Source: a virus
Virus record (IMG/VR): IMGVR_UViG_3300008450_000295
Location: 1-30,426 of that record
Reading direction: 5' to 3' (one strand)
Length of the DNA: 30,426 nucleotides
Part shown: positions 7,015 through 15,753 of the stretch, piece after piece
Layout: the number at the start of each line of letters is the position of its first letter
Position numbering within the stretch: position 1 is the stretch's first letter
Position numbers and translations under genes: made by a program
The notes under the pieces: model-generated
Database searches by the model: none
Told to the model about the DNA's origin: nothing
What the model saw: the letters and a program-made list of their open reading frames with translations, nothing else

Positions 7015-7376
7015 TGAACGTCACGGGGGTTCCGCTAAACATCTCGGGGCCAGCGTCTGCCGCGGGCTACATTCTGACGCCTGACGGCATCATTACCGAA
7101 GCCACGACCAGCCGCACGCTGTCGGCCGCTGACAACGGCAAGGTCATCTACTGCACCAGCGGGTCCGCGGTAACGATTACCTGCGCGGCCGGTCTGGGTG
7201 CGGGCTTCAGCGTGACGATCATTCAGGGCGACGCAGGCAAGGTTACGGTGGCCGCTGGCGGGCAGACGCTGGTGTCCTACTCGTCGCTGTTTAGCACTAT
7301 GGGCCAGTACGCCGTCATTTCGCTAATCTGCCCGGTCGCTAACACCTTCGTGGCGGCCGGCAATCTGGGTGTGTAG
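7011..7376 (+). CDS. Small beta-rich protein upstream of the tailspike
   Basis: A 121-residue protein with Thr/Ala/Gly/Val-rich, strand-like sequence and no charged helices. It resembles the short beta repeats of phage tail or head fibres (SAVTITCAAGLGAGFSVTII, then GKVTVAAGGQTLVSY). The start ATG at 7011 overlaps the stop of the gene before, and it ends two bases before the spike gene. I cannot assign a function. The tight coupling to the spike suggests a structural partner. Confidence 0.6.
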   Translation: MMNVTGVPLNISGPASAAGYILTPDGIITEATTSRTLSAADNGKVIYCTSGSAVTITCAAGLGAGFSVTIIQGDAGKVTVAAGGQTLVSYSSLFSTMGQYAVISLICPVANTFVAAGNLGV

Positions 7377-7378
7377 CT

Positions 7379-9910
7379 ATGTCTGTTAATCCCTCACCTA
7401 TCGGCGGTTTTGCTGGTCAGTTTTTTGATAACAACGGCCAGCCGCTGTCAGGGGGTAAGATTTACACCTACGCGGCCGGCACTACCACGCCGCAGGCTAC
7501 GTACACCAGCGCGCTCGGGGGCACGCCGCACGCCAATCCTATCGTTTTGGACAGCGCCGGGCGCGTACCGGGCGGCGAGATTTGGCTGACCGACAGCCTG
7601 ATCTACAAGTTTGTCATCGAAACCTCGACGGCAATCCTGATTGGCACCTACGATAACATCACCGGCGTCAACTCGAACTTTGTCAACTACACGGTGCAGG
7701 AAGAGGTCATCACGGCCACGGCCGGTCAGACTGTGTTCAATCTCTCGACGATCAACTACACGCCGGGCACCAACTCGCTGTCGGTCTACATTGACGGTGT
7801 GAACCAGTACGTCGGCGACAGCTATCTGGAGACGGACAGCGACACCGTGACCTTTACCAGCGGCTTGCATGTCGGTGCCGAAGTCAAGTTCACCACGGCC
7901 GTTCAAACTACCACCGGGGCTGTAGACGCGAGCGACGTAGGGTATACTGCGGGCTTTACCGGGGCCACCGCGCAAACCGTCCAAACCAAGCTGGAGCAAT
8001 ACGTCTCCGTCAAGGACTTCGGCGCTGTAGGCGATGGCGTGGCGGATGACGGCCCAGCAATCAACGCAGTCATATCGGCGCTCAACGCGGCTGGCGGCGG
8101 CACACTTTGGTTCCCGGAAGGTGTCTACAATATCGACACTGCGTTAGTTTTGCTTTCAAACGTGCATCTTAATATAGGCGCAAAAGCCGTTCTTGACGTG
8201 GCCACCTTGTCGGGCGGTATTGCAATGCAAGCGCAAGGTACCGTGGGCACGGCAGTGCCGCTCGCGTCTAATGCTTCACGCACCAACACTAGCGTAGCGG
8301 TAGCCGCAGGCGCCGAGGCTGCCTTTACCGCTGGCGATTATGTGCTGATCTACTCTGAACGGCAGCCCGACCCCGCAGCGCAGAAAGACGGTGAGTTCCA
8401 GATCGTCAAATCGACTTCCAGCGGATCAATTACGCTTCAAGACGGCCTGTGGAGTGATTATGCTACGGCTGACACGGCGTCTATTCGCAAGCTGAACCCG
8501 GTCTCCAATATCCGCGTTTTTGGTGGCGGCACCATTCGTGGTTCTGGAACGAACGATAAGTTGCTGACGTTTTACCGCTGCAACGATGTTCACGTTGATA
8601 GCATCATTTTTGAGGACGGCGATTTTGAGGCTTTGACCTTCCAAAGCACCCTTAATTTTTCCGCGACCAATTGCTCATTCTATCGCTCCAACAATGCTGG
8701 CACTGGTTATGGTGTAGCTATCTATGACGGCAGCCAATGGGGCGACGTGATCGGCAACAAGTTCATTGATTGCCGTCATGGCGTTAGCGGCGGCGGGAAC
8801 ACTGGTGGCTATGGTTTAAACCGCTTTGTCAACATCATTGGCAACAATGCTTATGGTGGCCTTGATAGCGCATACGATGGTCATAGCCCGTGCCAGTATT
8901 GGAACTTTGTCGGAAACACGGCGACCGCCAAAAACGGCACCAACTCTGATGGCATAACATGGCAAGGCCTTGACGTTGTCATCGCTGACAACACCCTAAT
9001 CGGTTGCAAAAACTATGGCGTTTTTTTGGAGCCGCGCCGCCCTGAAAATCAAACTGGTTTAACCGTTAAGGGCAACGTAATCCGTGACAGCGGCCTTTTT
9101 GGCGTCTACCTTCTCCCAGTTGGCACCGTTGGGACGATTAGCGGCGTCAACATCACGGGCAACACTGTTCTGAATGCGGCGAACCACGGAATTTTAGCGC
9201 GGTCGAACACTGCGAACCGCGATATTAACGGGCTAAACATTTCAGACAACACCGTAATCTCCAGCACTGGTCGCGGCGTCTATGTTTTGTCTGAAGCAGC
9301 GACGATCTCGGCTGTCGATATATCGGGCAATACGATTTACGGCAGCAGCGCCGAAGGCATCTATGTCTACGCCAACACCGCTGACATTAACAACTGTGGC
9401 GTCCGCGACAACAGCATCACCATGACCGCCGCCACGGACGCAATTGGCGTGCAGACCGGTGCAACGGGTAATTTTGCACAGTTGACCATTACTGGAAATG
9501 TTGGAGGCGGTGGGACGCACGGCGTTCGCAAATTTACTGGGGTAGGAACGTACACGAATGTCTGGGTAGCTGACAACGCTTTGACAGGATCGACCGCACG
9601 TATTCGCGGGTTTTCTGAAGCGGAGTTCGGCGAAAACCAAGGCTATATTTTGTTTGCCTCAGCCACTTATGACCCACCCAGCCTAAACGATGGTGCTGGC
9701 GCGGAAACCGATGTGACCGTAACGGGTGCGGCGCTTGGCGATTACGTCGATCAGATTTCGTTTTCGCTTGATACGCAAGGCATCAATTTGGACGGCCAAG
9801 TTACTGCGCTCAACACCGTCACGGTGCGTTTTCAGAATGAAACTGGCGGAACGATTGATCTTGGAAGCGGGACTATTCGTATCCGTGTCCGTAAGGTGCC
9901 TAACCCATGA
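7379..9910 (+). CDS. Tailspike with P22-like head-binding domain and beta-helix body
   Basis: An 843-residue receptor-binding spike. Residues about 8-105 form a P22 tailspike-like head-binding domain: GGFAGQFFDNNGQPLSGGKI, then a TYAAGTTTPQATYT segment and the LDSAGRVPGGEIWL motif. A linker with a small beta domain follows (about 110-205). From about residue 209 the motif VKDFGAVGDGVADD opens a right-handed beta-helix of the pectate-lyase-3/GH55 type. Long runs of Asn/Gly/Ile turns (such as ISGNTIYGSSAEGIYVYAN) continue to about residue 750. A short C-terminal domain ends the protein. Composition changes near base 8100: the head-binding part is GC-rich like its neighbours and the beta-helix is more A/T-rich, which marks a domain swap. 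The substrate cannot be read from the sequence. Confidence 0.9.
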   Translation: MSVNPSPIGGFAGQFFDNNGQPLSGGKIYTYAAGTTTPQATYTSALGGTPHANPIVLDSAGRVPGGEIWLTDSLIYKFVIETSTAILIGTYDNITGVNSNFVNYTVQEEVITATAGQTVFNLSTINYTPGTNSLSVYIDGVNQYVGDSYLETDSDTVTFTSGLHVGAEVKFTTAVQTTTGAVDASDVGYTAGFTGATAQTVQTKLEQYVSVKDFGAVGDGVADDGPAINAVISALNAAGGGTLWFPEGVYNIDTALVLLSNVHLNIGAKAVLDVATLSGGIAMQAQGTVGTAVPLASNASRTNTSVAVAAGAEAAFTAGDYVLIYSERQPDPAAQKDGEFQIVKSTSSGSITLQDGLWSDYATADTASIRKLNPVSNIRVFGGGTIRGSGTNDKLLTFYRCNDVHVDSIIFEDGDFEALTFQSTLNFSATNCSFYRSNNAGTGYGVAIYDGSQWGDVIGNKFIDCRHGVSGGGNTGGYGLNRFVNIIGNNAYGGLDSAYDGHSPCQYWNFVGNTATAKNGTNSDGITWQGLDVVIADNTLIGCKNYGVFLEPRRPENQTGLTVKGNVIRDSGLFGVYLLPVGTVGTISGVNITGNTVLNAANHGILARSNTANRDINGLNISDNTVISSTGRGVYVLSEAATISAVDISGNTIYGSSAEGIYVYANTADINNCGVRDNSITMTAATDAIGVQTGATGNFAQLTITGNVGGGGTHGVRKFTGVGTYTNVWVADNALTGSTARIRGFSEAEFGENQGYILFASATYDPPSLNDGAGAETDVTVTGAALGDYVDQISFSLDTQGINLDGQVTALNTVTVRFQNETGGTIDLGSGTIRIRVRKVPNP

Positions 9911-11094
9911 TAACGCCTGCATACGCACCTACCGCTACCGAGCGGGTTTTACCTCGGCTTGCGCTGGACTTTACGACTGGCGTGCTTGATCCTCGTGTGA
10001 CTGTCACGCGGGCATTAAACACGGCTACCCGCGTCAACAGCAGCGGCCTGATTGAGACTGTCAACGCTAATTTGCCTCGTTTCGACTACGACCCCGCCAC
10101 ACTTGCGCCTAAAGGGTTGTTGATTGAAGAAACACGCGCAAACTTGCTTTTGCATTCGTCCGGCGCAAACGAAAGTGCGTGGACAAAAGACGCAACCGGC
10201 ACTGGTGTGGCCCCTGTCGTCACACCCAACTTCGCCGTTGCACCAGATGGCACTACGACTGCTGATCGCATTGAGTTTAACCGAGGCGCAGGCACTACTG
10301 TCAGTGATCTTAGTCGTGTTTTTCAGTTTATTGGCGGAACCGATACGCGCACAGCCACGGTTTATTTAAAGAGCAACGACGCGAACACGTATTCGCTCCA
10401 GCTTCTGACTGGCTCCAATGTCCAGAATATATCTGTAACACCGTCTTCATTTACGCGGTTTTCAGTATCTGGCGCTAGCGGGGCTAACTTTATGCTACGG
10501 CTGGCCGGGTCAGTCGGCGCGTCTACGACCGCGGATATTTTGTTTTGGGGCGCACAACTCGAAGCAGGAGCATTTGCGACCAGCTACATCCCAACGACCA
10601 CGACCAGCCTGACGCGCAACTCTGACGTTGTATCAATGACAGGGACAAATTTTAGCAGTTGGTACAACGCCAGCGAAGGGGCGTTTCTTGCTGAATACTC
10701 ATCTAACGCTGCTACGGCCAGCACCTTTAGCAAAGCAGTAATATCTGTTAACGATACCACATTAAACAACCGACTTTATGTTAACATTAGCACAAGCGCC
10801 ATCCCATTCGTGTTTATTAATTCCAGTGGTTCCTCGCAAGCCAACATAAGCACTGGGGTCACACTTACAAATGAGACCACAACCAAAACAGCTTTTGCGT
10901 ACAAAGCGGACAGTTTTGTCGCGGCTACCAATGGGGCCGCAGTTGGGACCGATAGCTTAGGGTTAGTTCCTGCTGTCAGTGCCCTTAATATTGGGCATCA
11001 AGTCGGGTTTGCTTCGCTGTTTGGTCACATGAAAAAATTATCGTATTGGCCCCAGCGTTTGATAAACAGCGAAACTCAATCATTTTCAAAATAG
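9907..11094 (+). CDS. Lectin-like tail fibre/spike protein
   Basis: A 395-residue protein. The segment GLLIEETRANLLLHS (residues about 70-85), followed by AWTKDATGTG, is a hallmark of phage spike and fibre proteins with a carbohydrate-binding or concanavalin-like fold. A Thr/Ser-rich beta-sandwich follows, with LFWGAQLEAGAFATSYIPTT (about 218-237), again typical of these phage fibre domains. The C-terminal part resembles a second sandwich. No head-binding or catalytic motif is seen. It overlaps the upstream spike by four bases (ATGA). It may bind the host surface, perhaps together with the spikes. Confidence 0.75.
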   Translation: MITPAYAPTATERVLPRLALDFTTGVLDPRVTVTRALNTATRVNSSGLIETVNANLPRFDYDPATLAPKGLLIEETRANLLLHSSGANESAWTKDATGTGVAPVVTPNFAVAPDGTTTADRIEFNRGAGTTVSDLSRVFQFIGGTDTRTATVYLKSNDANTYSLQLLTGSNVQNISVTPSSFTRFSVSGASGANFMLRLAGSVGASTTADILFWGAQLEAGAFATSYIPTTTTSLTRNSDVVSMTGTNFSSWYNASEGAFLAEYSSNAATASTFSKAVISVNDTTLNNRLYVNISTSAIPFVFINSSGSSQANISTGVTLTNETTTKTAFAYKADSFVAATNGAAVGTDSLGLVPAVSALNIGHQVGFASLFGHMKKLSYWPQRLINSETQSFSK

Positions 11095-11103
11095 GTGTCC
11101 GCC

Positions 11104-12840
11104 ATGTCTTTGACCAAAGCAACATACTCAATGATAGAAGGCGCGCCGGTAAATGTACTGGATTATGGCGCGGTTGGCGACAACACAGCGGACGATACTG
11201 CGGCCATTCAAGCCGCGATCACCGCCGCGAACGCCAATAACGCAAGCGTCTATATTCCTGCGGGGATTTACAAAGTAAGTTCGTCGATTTCGTGTTATGG
11301 TAATTCAAAAATATATGGTGATGGGCGAGGATCGAGGATTAACCCTATCATCAGCGACGGTACTGCTGTTTTTGTCTACCCAGCAAATGCGCAGTTTTTT
11401 TCGGTTGAAGATTTGCAAATTGCGTCGAGCGTTGTTTTCAACACATATATAGCTGGCGGCGCGGCGCAAAATTGCACCGCAATTAAGCACACTACTTACG
11501 CCAACCGATTTTACTACAAAAACATCATTATATATGGCGTTGCTGTAGGCTTGGACATTTCTGGGTTTATCGGCACATTAGACAACGTGCATGTTAACTG
11601 CTGTGATGTTGGTTTAGTCGGAACCAATCTAAACTCTTCAGATATTAATCTGAGGGCGGAAAACAATAAAAAGGCTTTTAGCCTTACCGGAAGTTACGGG
11701 GTATTTTTTCGCCAACTTCTCGACGAAGGGGGACACGTATCACCTCTTGCGGCCACAATAGATGGTTGCGGGGGAGTTCATTTTGCTTCGCCTTACTGGG
11801 AGCAGGTAGTTAGCGCTCCTCGCGCAACACCTTACTTATCCATTGGTGCTACAACGGCGTGTCAAAGCATACGTATCACTGGAATGAATTTGGTTGATTA
11901 CGTTACCGCAGGCACAGCTATGCTTTCTGCAGATGACGTTGACGGGCTATTTGTGGAAGGCCATGTTTCGCGTGGCGTCAACGGTGGCCCAACGGTATTG
12001 ACCACAAGCAATACAACTAATGTTCGCCAGAACGTATGGTCTAATGGAGCGTTAAACGCTTCACCTTGGTTGACTGAAGGTAGCAAGCAAGAAGGCGCTT
12101 GCTTCAACTATTTTCCTAACCGCAATTTTGATATGTGGTTCCGTGGCTGGAACAACGTAACTCCGAACCGCAGCACTTTTGCCCAAGAAACAACGTTGGT
12201 GCGAAAAGGTGCTAATGCGGTTAAAATTACCGCTACGGCAGGCCAAAACTTTAATGTTTTGACTTGGACGCTAGTTGGAAGCGCAGTTACGTCACTGCGC
12301 GGCAAACGCATCGTTATGGGCGCTTGGGTTTATGTTCCGGATATTTCCGAATTTACCGACGTTTTTGCGTCCCGTACAAAGTTTCCGTCAATCACACTAG
12401 ATAGCTTTAACGGCTCTGCGACCGTAAGTAGCGACAGCCGCAACAACCGTTTTTCAGTTGGGGAATGGCAGTTTATGTGGACTGAAGTAACAGTTCAGGT
12501 AGACGCAACTCAGATTTTCCTAAACACTTACGTAAACCAAAGTTCAAATGTAGCCAACGGCAACGAATATATCGTTGTTGACAGCATTGTCCTAGCCGAA
12601 GCTAATACACCTTTTGAGCGCTTGATGAACGACGATCTTCCAGACAGCGCTATGATTGCAACGATTGGCGTTAACGGAAAAATGATTAGTTCGACTTCGG
12701 GCGTCCCTAGCGACGCTGACCAAACATATGAGATTGGCGACCGCGCGTATAATCAATCGCCGGCTGTTGGTCAGCCAAAGTCGTGGGTATGTACAGTGGC
12801 CGGATCGCCCGGCACTTGGACCAGCGAAGGCAACCTTTAA
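11104..12840 (+). CDS. Second beta-helix spike, lacking a head-binding domain
   Basis: A 578-residue protein starting at ATG 11104; the AGGTG just upstream at 11092-11096 suits this start better than the in-frame GTG at 11095. It begins directly with SMIEGAPVNVLDYGAVGDNT and DDTAAIQAAI, the entry to a pectate-lyase-3/GH55 beta-helix, with YIPAGIYKVSS next. There is no P22-type head-binding domain before it. The beta-helix seems to end near residue 300. The last part (about 325-540) looks like a carbohydrate-binding beta-sandwich (a FDMWFRGW segment, then LTWTLVGSAVTSLRGKRIVM). The C-terminal segment QTYEIGDRAYNQSPAVGQPK plus WVCTVAGSPGTW is a common end of phage spikes. The gene is clearly A/T-richer than its neighbours. 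Confidence 0.85.
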   Translation: MSLTKATYSMIEGAPVNVLDYGAVGDNTADDTAAIQAAITAANANNASVYIPAGIYKVSSSISCYGNSKIYGDGRGSRINPIISDGTAVFVYPANAQFFSVEDLQIASSVVFNTYIAGGAAQNCTAIKHTTYANRFYYKNIIIYGVAVGLDISGFIGTLDNVHVNCCDVGLVGTNLNSSDINLRAENNKKAFSLTGSYGVFFRQLLDEGGHVSPLAATIDGCGGVHFASPYWEQVVSAPRATPYLSIGATTACQSIRITGMNLVDYVTAGTAMLSADDVDGLFVEGHVSRGVNGGPTVLTTSNTTNVRQNVWSNGALNASPWLTEGSKQEGACFNYFPNRNFDMWFRGWNNVTPNRSTFAQETTLVRKGANAVKITATAGQNFNVLTWTLVGSAVTSLRGKRIVMGAWVYVPDISEFTDVFASRTKFPSITLDSFNGSATVSSDSRNNRFSVGEWQFMWTEVTVQVDATQIFLNTYVNQSSNVANGNEYIVVDSIVLAEANTPFERLMNDDLPDSAMIATIGVNGKMISSTSGVPSDADQTYEIGDRAYNQSPAVGQPKSWVCTVAGSPGTWTSEGNL

Positions 12841-12847
12841 CGAGATT

Positions 12848-12877
12848 GCCAGCCTGCAACAAATGTTGTAGACTGGC
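12848..12877 (+). terminator. Hairpin after the spike cassette
   Basis: Arms 12848-12860 and 12865-12877 form 13 positions with one C·A mismatch and one G·U pair around an AAAT loop. It lies 7 bases after the stop of the second spike. No T run follows, so it may be a weak or factor-assisted terminator or an RNA-processing or translation-control structure. Confidence 0.45.
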
Positions 12878-12888
12878 CTGTAACCGTA

Positions 12889-12905
12889 CTGATGCGGAAC
12901 ATCAG
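12889..12905 (+). promoter_or_regulatory. Second hairpin just upstream of the scaffold gene
   Basis: Perfect 6-base arms CTGATG/CATCAG around a 5-base loop. It ends about 23 bases before the scaffold start, and a GGAAAGG follows as ribosome binding site (12912-12918). It may shape the leader of the scaffold/coat message. Confidence 0.4.
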
Positions 12906-12928
12906 GTGACTGGAAAGGTCAAAACCAA

Positions 12929-13720
12929 ATGAGCGATGATGCTCCTGAACTAGCGGAAGTGCCCGCGCCAGAACTCGAAGCCACGGCAGCAGTCGAGCCT
13001 GTAGAAAACGAAACGCCGGAAACGCCTGCCGAGCAGGAAGCCTCCAAGACTTTCACTCAGGAAGAACTGGACGCAATTGTCGGTAAGCGGCTTGCAAGAG
13101 AGCAGCGCAAGTGGGAACGAGAGCAGGCTCAACGGCTTGCGGATATGGAAGCCCGCCAGAAGCCAGCCGCTTCTGCGGACATCAGTCCCGAGCAGTTCGA
13201 GACTTACGACCAATACGCAGAGGCTTTGGCCGAACGTAAGGCGGAAGAATTGCTGAACCAGCGGGAAGCCGCACGGCAACAGCAAGCCTTGCTTGAACAG
13301 TACCACGACCGTGAAGAGGCAACGCGGGACCGTTACGACGACTTCGACCAAGTCGCGTACAACCCCAACCTGCCCGTCACGGAATACATGGCGCAGAGCA
13401 TCCAAGCCTCGGATGTTGGCCCCGATGTCCTTTACTGGCTCGGCTCCAACCCCAAGGAAGCGGACCGCATCGCCAGATTGCACCCGATCTTGCAGGCAAA
13501 GGAAATCGGAAAGATTGAGGCTTCATTGTCCTCAAATCCGCCGGTTAGAAAAACTTCAACCGCCCCGGCACCGATTGCTCCTGTTACGCCACGCGCTTCT
13601 AGCGCACCCGCATACGACACCACCGACCCTCGTTCGACCAAGTCAATGAGCACGTCGGAATGGATCGAAGCGGAACGGCTACGGCAGATCAAGAAGTACG
13701 AGGCACAACGTAACCGCTAA
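12929..13720 (+). CDS. Capsid scaffolding protein
   Basis: A 263-residue, highly charged and largely helical protein just upstream of the coat gene, the usual place for a scaffold. An acidic, Pro/Glu-rich N-terminus (1-50) is followed by TFTQEELDAIVGKRLAREQR (about 41-60). This segment is very common in phage scaffolds. A Gln/Glu/Arg-rich coiled-coil region runs to about residue 130. The C-terminus is basic (SEWIEAERLRQIKKYEAQRN), as in scaffold domains that bind coat protein. It directs procapsid assembly and is lost or removed before maturation. There is a 15-base gap to the coat gene. Confidence 0.88.
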   Translation: MSDDAPELAEVPAPELEATAAVEPVENETPETPAEQEASKTFTQEELDAIVGKRLAREQRKWEREQAQRLADMEARQKPAASADISPEQFETYDQYAEALAERKAEELLNQREAARQQQALLEQYHDREEATRDRYDDFDQVAYNPNLPVTEYMAQSIQASDVGPDVLYWLGSNPKEADRIARLHPILQAKEIGKIEASLSSNPPVRKTSTAPAPIAPVTPRASSAPAYDTTDPRSTKSMSTSEWIEAERLRQIKKYEAQRNR

Positions 13721-13735
13721 TTTGGGAATACCACC

Positions 13736-14944
13736 ATGTCCAACAGCATTCTTACTATCGACATGATCACGCGGAAGGCTCTCGAAATCCTTGAGAACAA
13801 CCTCGTGCTCACCCGCAACGTCAACCGCCAGTACGACGACAGCTTTGCCGTCGAAGGCGCCAAGATCGGTTCGACCCTGCGCATCCGTCTGCCTGACCGT
13901 GCGCTCGTCACCGACGGTGCTGCCCTTCAGGTGCAGGACGACAACGAGCAGTTCACCACGCTGACCGTTGCCAACCAGAAGCACATTGGCGTGAACTTCA
14001 CCACCGCCGAAATGACCATGCAGCTTGACGACTTTGCCGAGCGCGTGCTCAAGCCGCGTATCTCGCAGCTTGCTGCCAGCATTGACGCGGACGTTGCCAA
14101 CGCTTTCTCGACCATCGGCAACTCGGTCGGCACCCCCGGCACCACGCCGGCCACTTCGCTGGTTCTGCTTCAGGCCCAGCAGAAGCTGAACGAAAACGCC
14201 GCCGTGATGTCGCCGCGCTATGCCACCGTCAACCCGGCCGCCAACGCCGGTCTGGTCGAAGGCATGAAGGGACTGTTTAACCCGACCGACACCGTCAGCC
14301 GTCAGTTCAAAAACGGCCTGATGGGTACCGGCGTGCTTGGTTTCGAAGAAATCAACATGTCGCAGTCGATCAAGCAGTTCACCTGCGGCACCCGCGACGC
14401 CACCGGCGGTTCGACCTCGGCGGCTGTCACGGTCGAAGGCGCGACCACCATCGCCATCACCGGCGCTGGTAGCGGCGACACCGTCAAGGCCGGCGACGTG
14501 TTCACCGTCGCTGACTGCTACGCTGTCAACCCGCAGACCCGTGAGTCGACTGGTTCGCTGTTCCAGTTCGTCGCACTATCGAACGTCACGCTGGGCGGCT
14601 CGGGCGAAGGCAACATCACCGTCGCTCCGATGTATTCGGCCGGTCACGCCCTCGCCACCGTTTCGTCGCTGCCGGGCAACGGCAAGGCCGTGGTGTTCGT
14701 CGGTGCTTCGGGCGGTCAGTACGCGCAGAACCTCGTGTACCACAAGGACGCGATCACCTTCGCCACCGCCGACCTCCTGCTGCCGCAGGGCGTCGATATG
14801 GCGTCGCGTCAGGTGCACAACGGCATCTCGCTCCGCGTTGTTCGTCAGTACGACATCAACAACGACCGTATGCCCTGCCGTATTGACGTTCTGTATGGCT
14901 ACAGCACCATTCGTCCGCAGATGGCTTGCCGTCTCTGGGGCTAA
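13736..14944 (+). CDS. Major capsid (coat) protein, P22 type
   Basis: A 402-residue coat protein of the P22 gp5 family with the HK97 fold. The length is close to the P22 coat. The N-terminal part carries MITRKALEILENN, the helical region RVLKPRISQLAASIDADVAN (about 105-124), a central insertion around residues 225-290 (Thr/Val/Gly-rich, like the P22 I-domain), and a typical end (RIDVLYGYSTIRPQMACRLW). Codon use is very strongly biased to GC-ending codons, as expected for the most expressed virion gene. A strong hairpin terminator follows at 14954-14975. The ribosome binding site is not obvious; a GGGA lies about 11 bases upstream. Confidence 0.94.
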   Translation: MSNSILTIDMITRKALEILENNLVLTRNVNRQYDDSFAVEGAKIGSTLRIRLPDRALVTDGAALQVQDDNEQFTTLTVANQKHIGVNFTTAEMTMQLDDFAERVLKPRISQLAASIDADVANAFSTIGNSVGTPGTTPATSLVLLQAQQKLNENAAVMSPRYATVNPAANAGLVEGMKGLFNPTDTVSRQFKNGLMGTGVLGFEEINMSQSIKQFTCGTRDATGGSTSAAVTVEGATTIAITGAGSGDTVKAGDVFTVADCYAVNPQTRESTGSLFQFVALSNVTLGGSGEGNITVAPMYSAGHALATVSSLPGNGKAVVFVGASGGQYAQNLVYHKDAITFATADLLLPQGVDMASRQVHNGISLRVVRQYDINNDRMPCRIDVLYGYSTIRPQMACRLWG

Positions 14945-14953
14945 CCTAACACC

Positions 14954-14975
14954 GCCCCCGGTTTCGGCCGGGGGC
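14954..14975 (+). terminator. Hairpin terminator after the coat gene
   Basis: An 8-bp GC stem (14954-14961 with 14968-14975) and a TTTCGG loop start 10 bases after the coat stop. It is followed by AAATTCTTAT, a weak T tract. It probably reduces transcription into the downstream genes so that coat mRNA is in excess. Confidence 0.8.
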
Positions 14976-14997
14976 AAATTCTTATAGGAGATTTATA

Positions 14998-15405
14998 ATG
15001 GCTCTTCCTAATGGTGCTGGTGGCTACCAGCTTGGCGACGGCAACCTGAACGAAGCCGTCCTCGGCGTGCAGTCGATTCCGGCCACTCTGACCGGCGACA
15101 CTACCCTGTCCGGCGCTCAGATGGCTGTCGGCCTTGTTGTTTGCAAGAAGGCCAGCGACGCAACCCTGACCGTTACGACCGCTACGGGCGCGCAGCTTGA
15201 CGCTGCTATCCCGTCGGCCAAGGTGGGTTCGTCGTTTGACCTGACCATCTGCAACGACAACAACTCGGGTACGTCTTCGACTGTTCCGGTTACGGCCGGT
15301 ACGGGCATCACCGTCTACGGTTCGGTGACGGTGCCGCGTTTTGGCGCTCATACCTATAAAATCGTCAAGACCGGCGACGCGACTTGGTCGGCGTTCCTGA
15401 AGTAA
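14998..15405 (+). CDS. Hypothetical beta-rich protein after the coat gene
   Basis: A 135-residue protein with its own strong ribosome binding site (AGGAG at about 14986). It is Thr/Val/Ala/Gly-rich and nearly all strand-like (TLTVTTATGAQ, TVPVTAGTGITVYG). The segment SFDLTICNDNN and the Gly-rich start are features I have seen in unnamed phage proteins next to coat genes. There is no export signal. A head decoration or head-fibre role is plausible from position and fold but is not shown. It is flanked on both sides by hairpin terminators. Confidence 0.65.
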   Translation: MALPNGAGGYQLGDGNLNEAVLGVQSIPATLTGDTTLSGAQMAVGLVVCKKASDATLTVTTATGAQLDAAIPSAKVGSSFDLTICNDNNSGTSSTVPVTAGTGITVYGSVTVPRFGAHTYKIVKTGDATWSAFLK

Positions 15406-15412
15406 TCGACTT

Positions 15413-15436
15413 GGCCCCGGCTTAACCGCCGGGGCC
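15413..15436 (+). terminator. Second hairpin terminator
   Basis: Perfect 9-bp GC stem (15413-15421 with 15428-15436) with a TTAACC loop, 7 bases after the preceding stop. It is followed by TAACTCT, a poor T tract. It is the second of three terminators in series. Confidence 0.8.
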
Positions 15437-15455
15437 TAACTCTACGGAGACTGTC

Positions 15456-15749
15456 ATGCCAAACACCAAGCCTATCGGTGTCGCTTACGAGGACCAGTAC
15501 CTCGATGGTGCCACCATCGCCAACCCGGTCTATCCGGCCAAGGGCGCGGCGCTGACCACTCAGCTTACGTCGATCACTTCGACTGCTCCGGGCACCCCGG
15601 ACTACGCGATCCAAGACCTCATCAATTCGAGTGCTTGGGGTTTTGCGACTAAGGACGAAGGCAACACTGTTCTGTCGGTTATCGCTAACCTTCAGACCCG
15701 CGTTGCACAGCTTGAGAGCCGCCTTACGGCGCTCGGGCTTATCGCCTAA
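15456..15749 (+). CDS. Hypothetical small protein with C-terminal coiled coil
   Basis: A 97-residue protein with a GGAG ribosome binding site at about 15445. The N-terminus is polar (PIGVAYEDQYLDGATIANP). The C-terminal 30 residues form a probable trimeric or dimeric coiled coil (VLSVIANLQTRVAQLESRLT). I do not recognise a family by name. Short proteins of this design next to coat genes can be head fibres or minor head proteins. It is flanked by terminators on both sides. Confidence 0.65.
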   Translation: MPNTKPIGVAYEDQYLDGATIANPVYPAKGAALTTQLTSITSTAPGTPDYAIQDLINSSAWGFATKDEGNTVLSVIANLQTRVAQLESRLTALGLIA

Positions 15750-15753
15750 AAAC

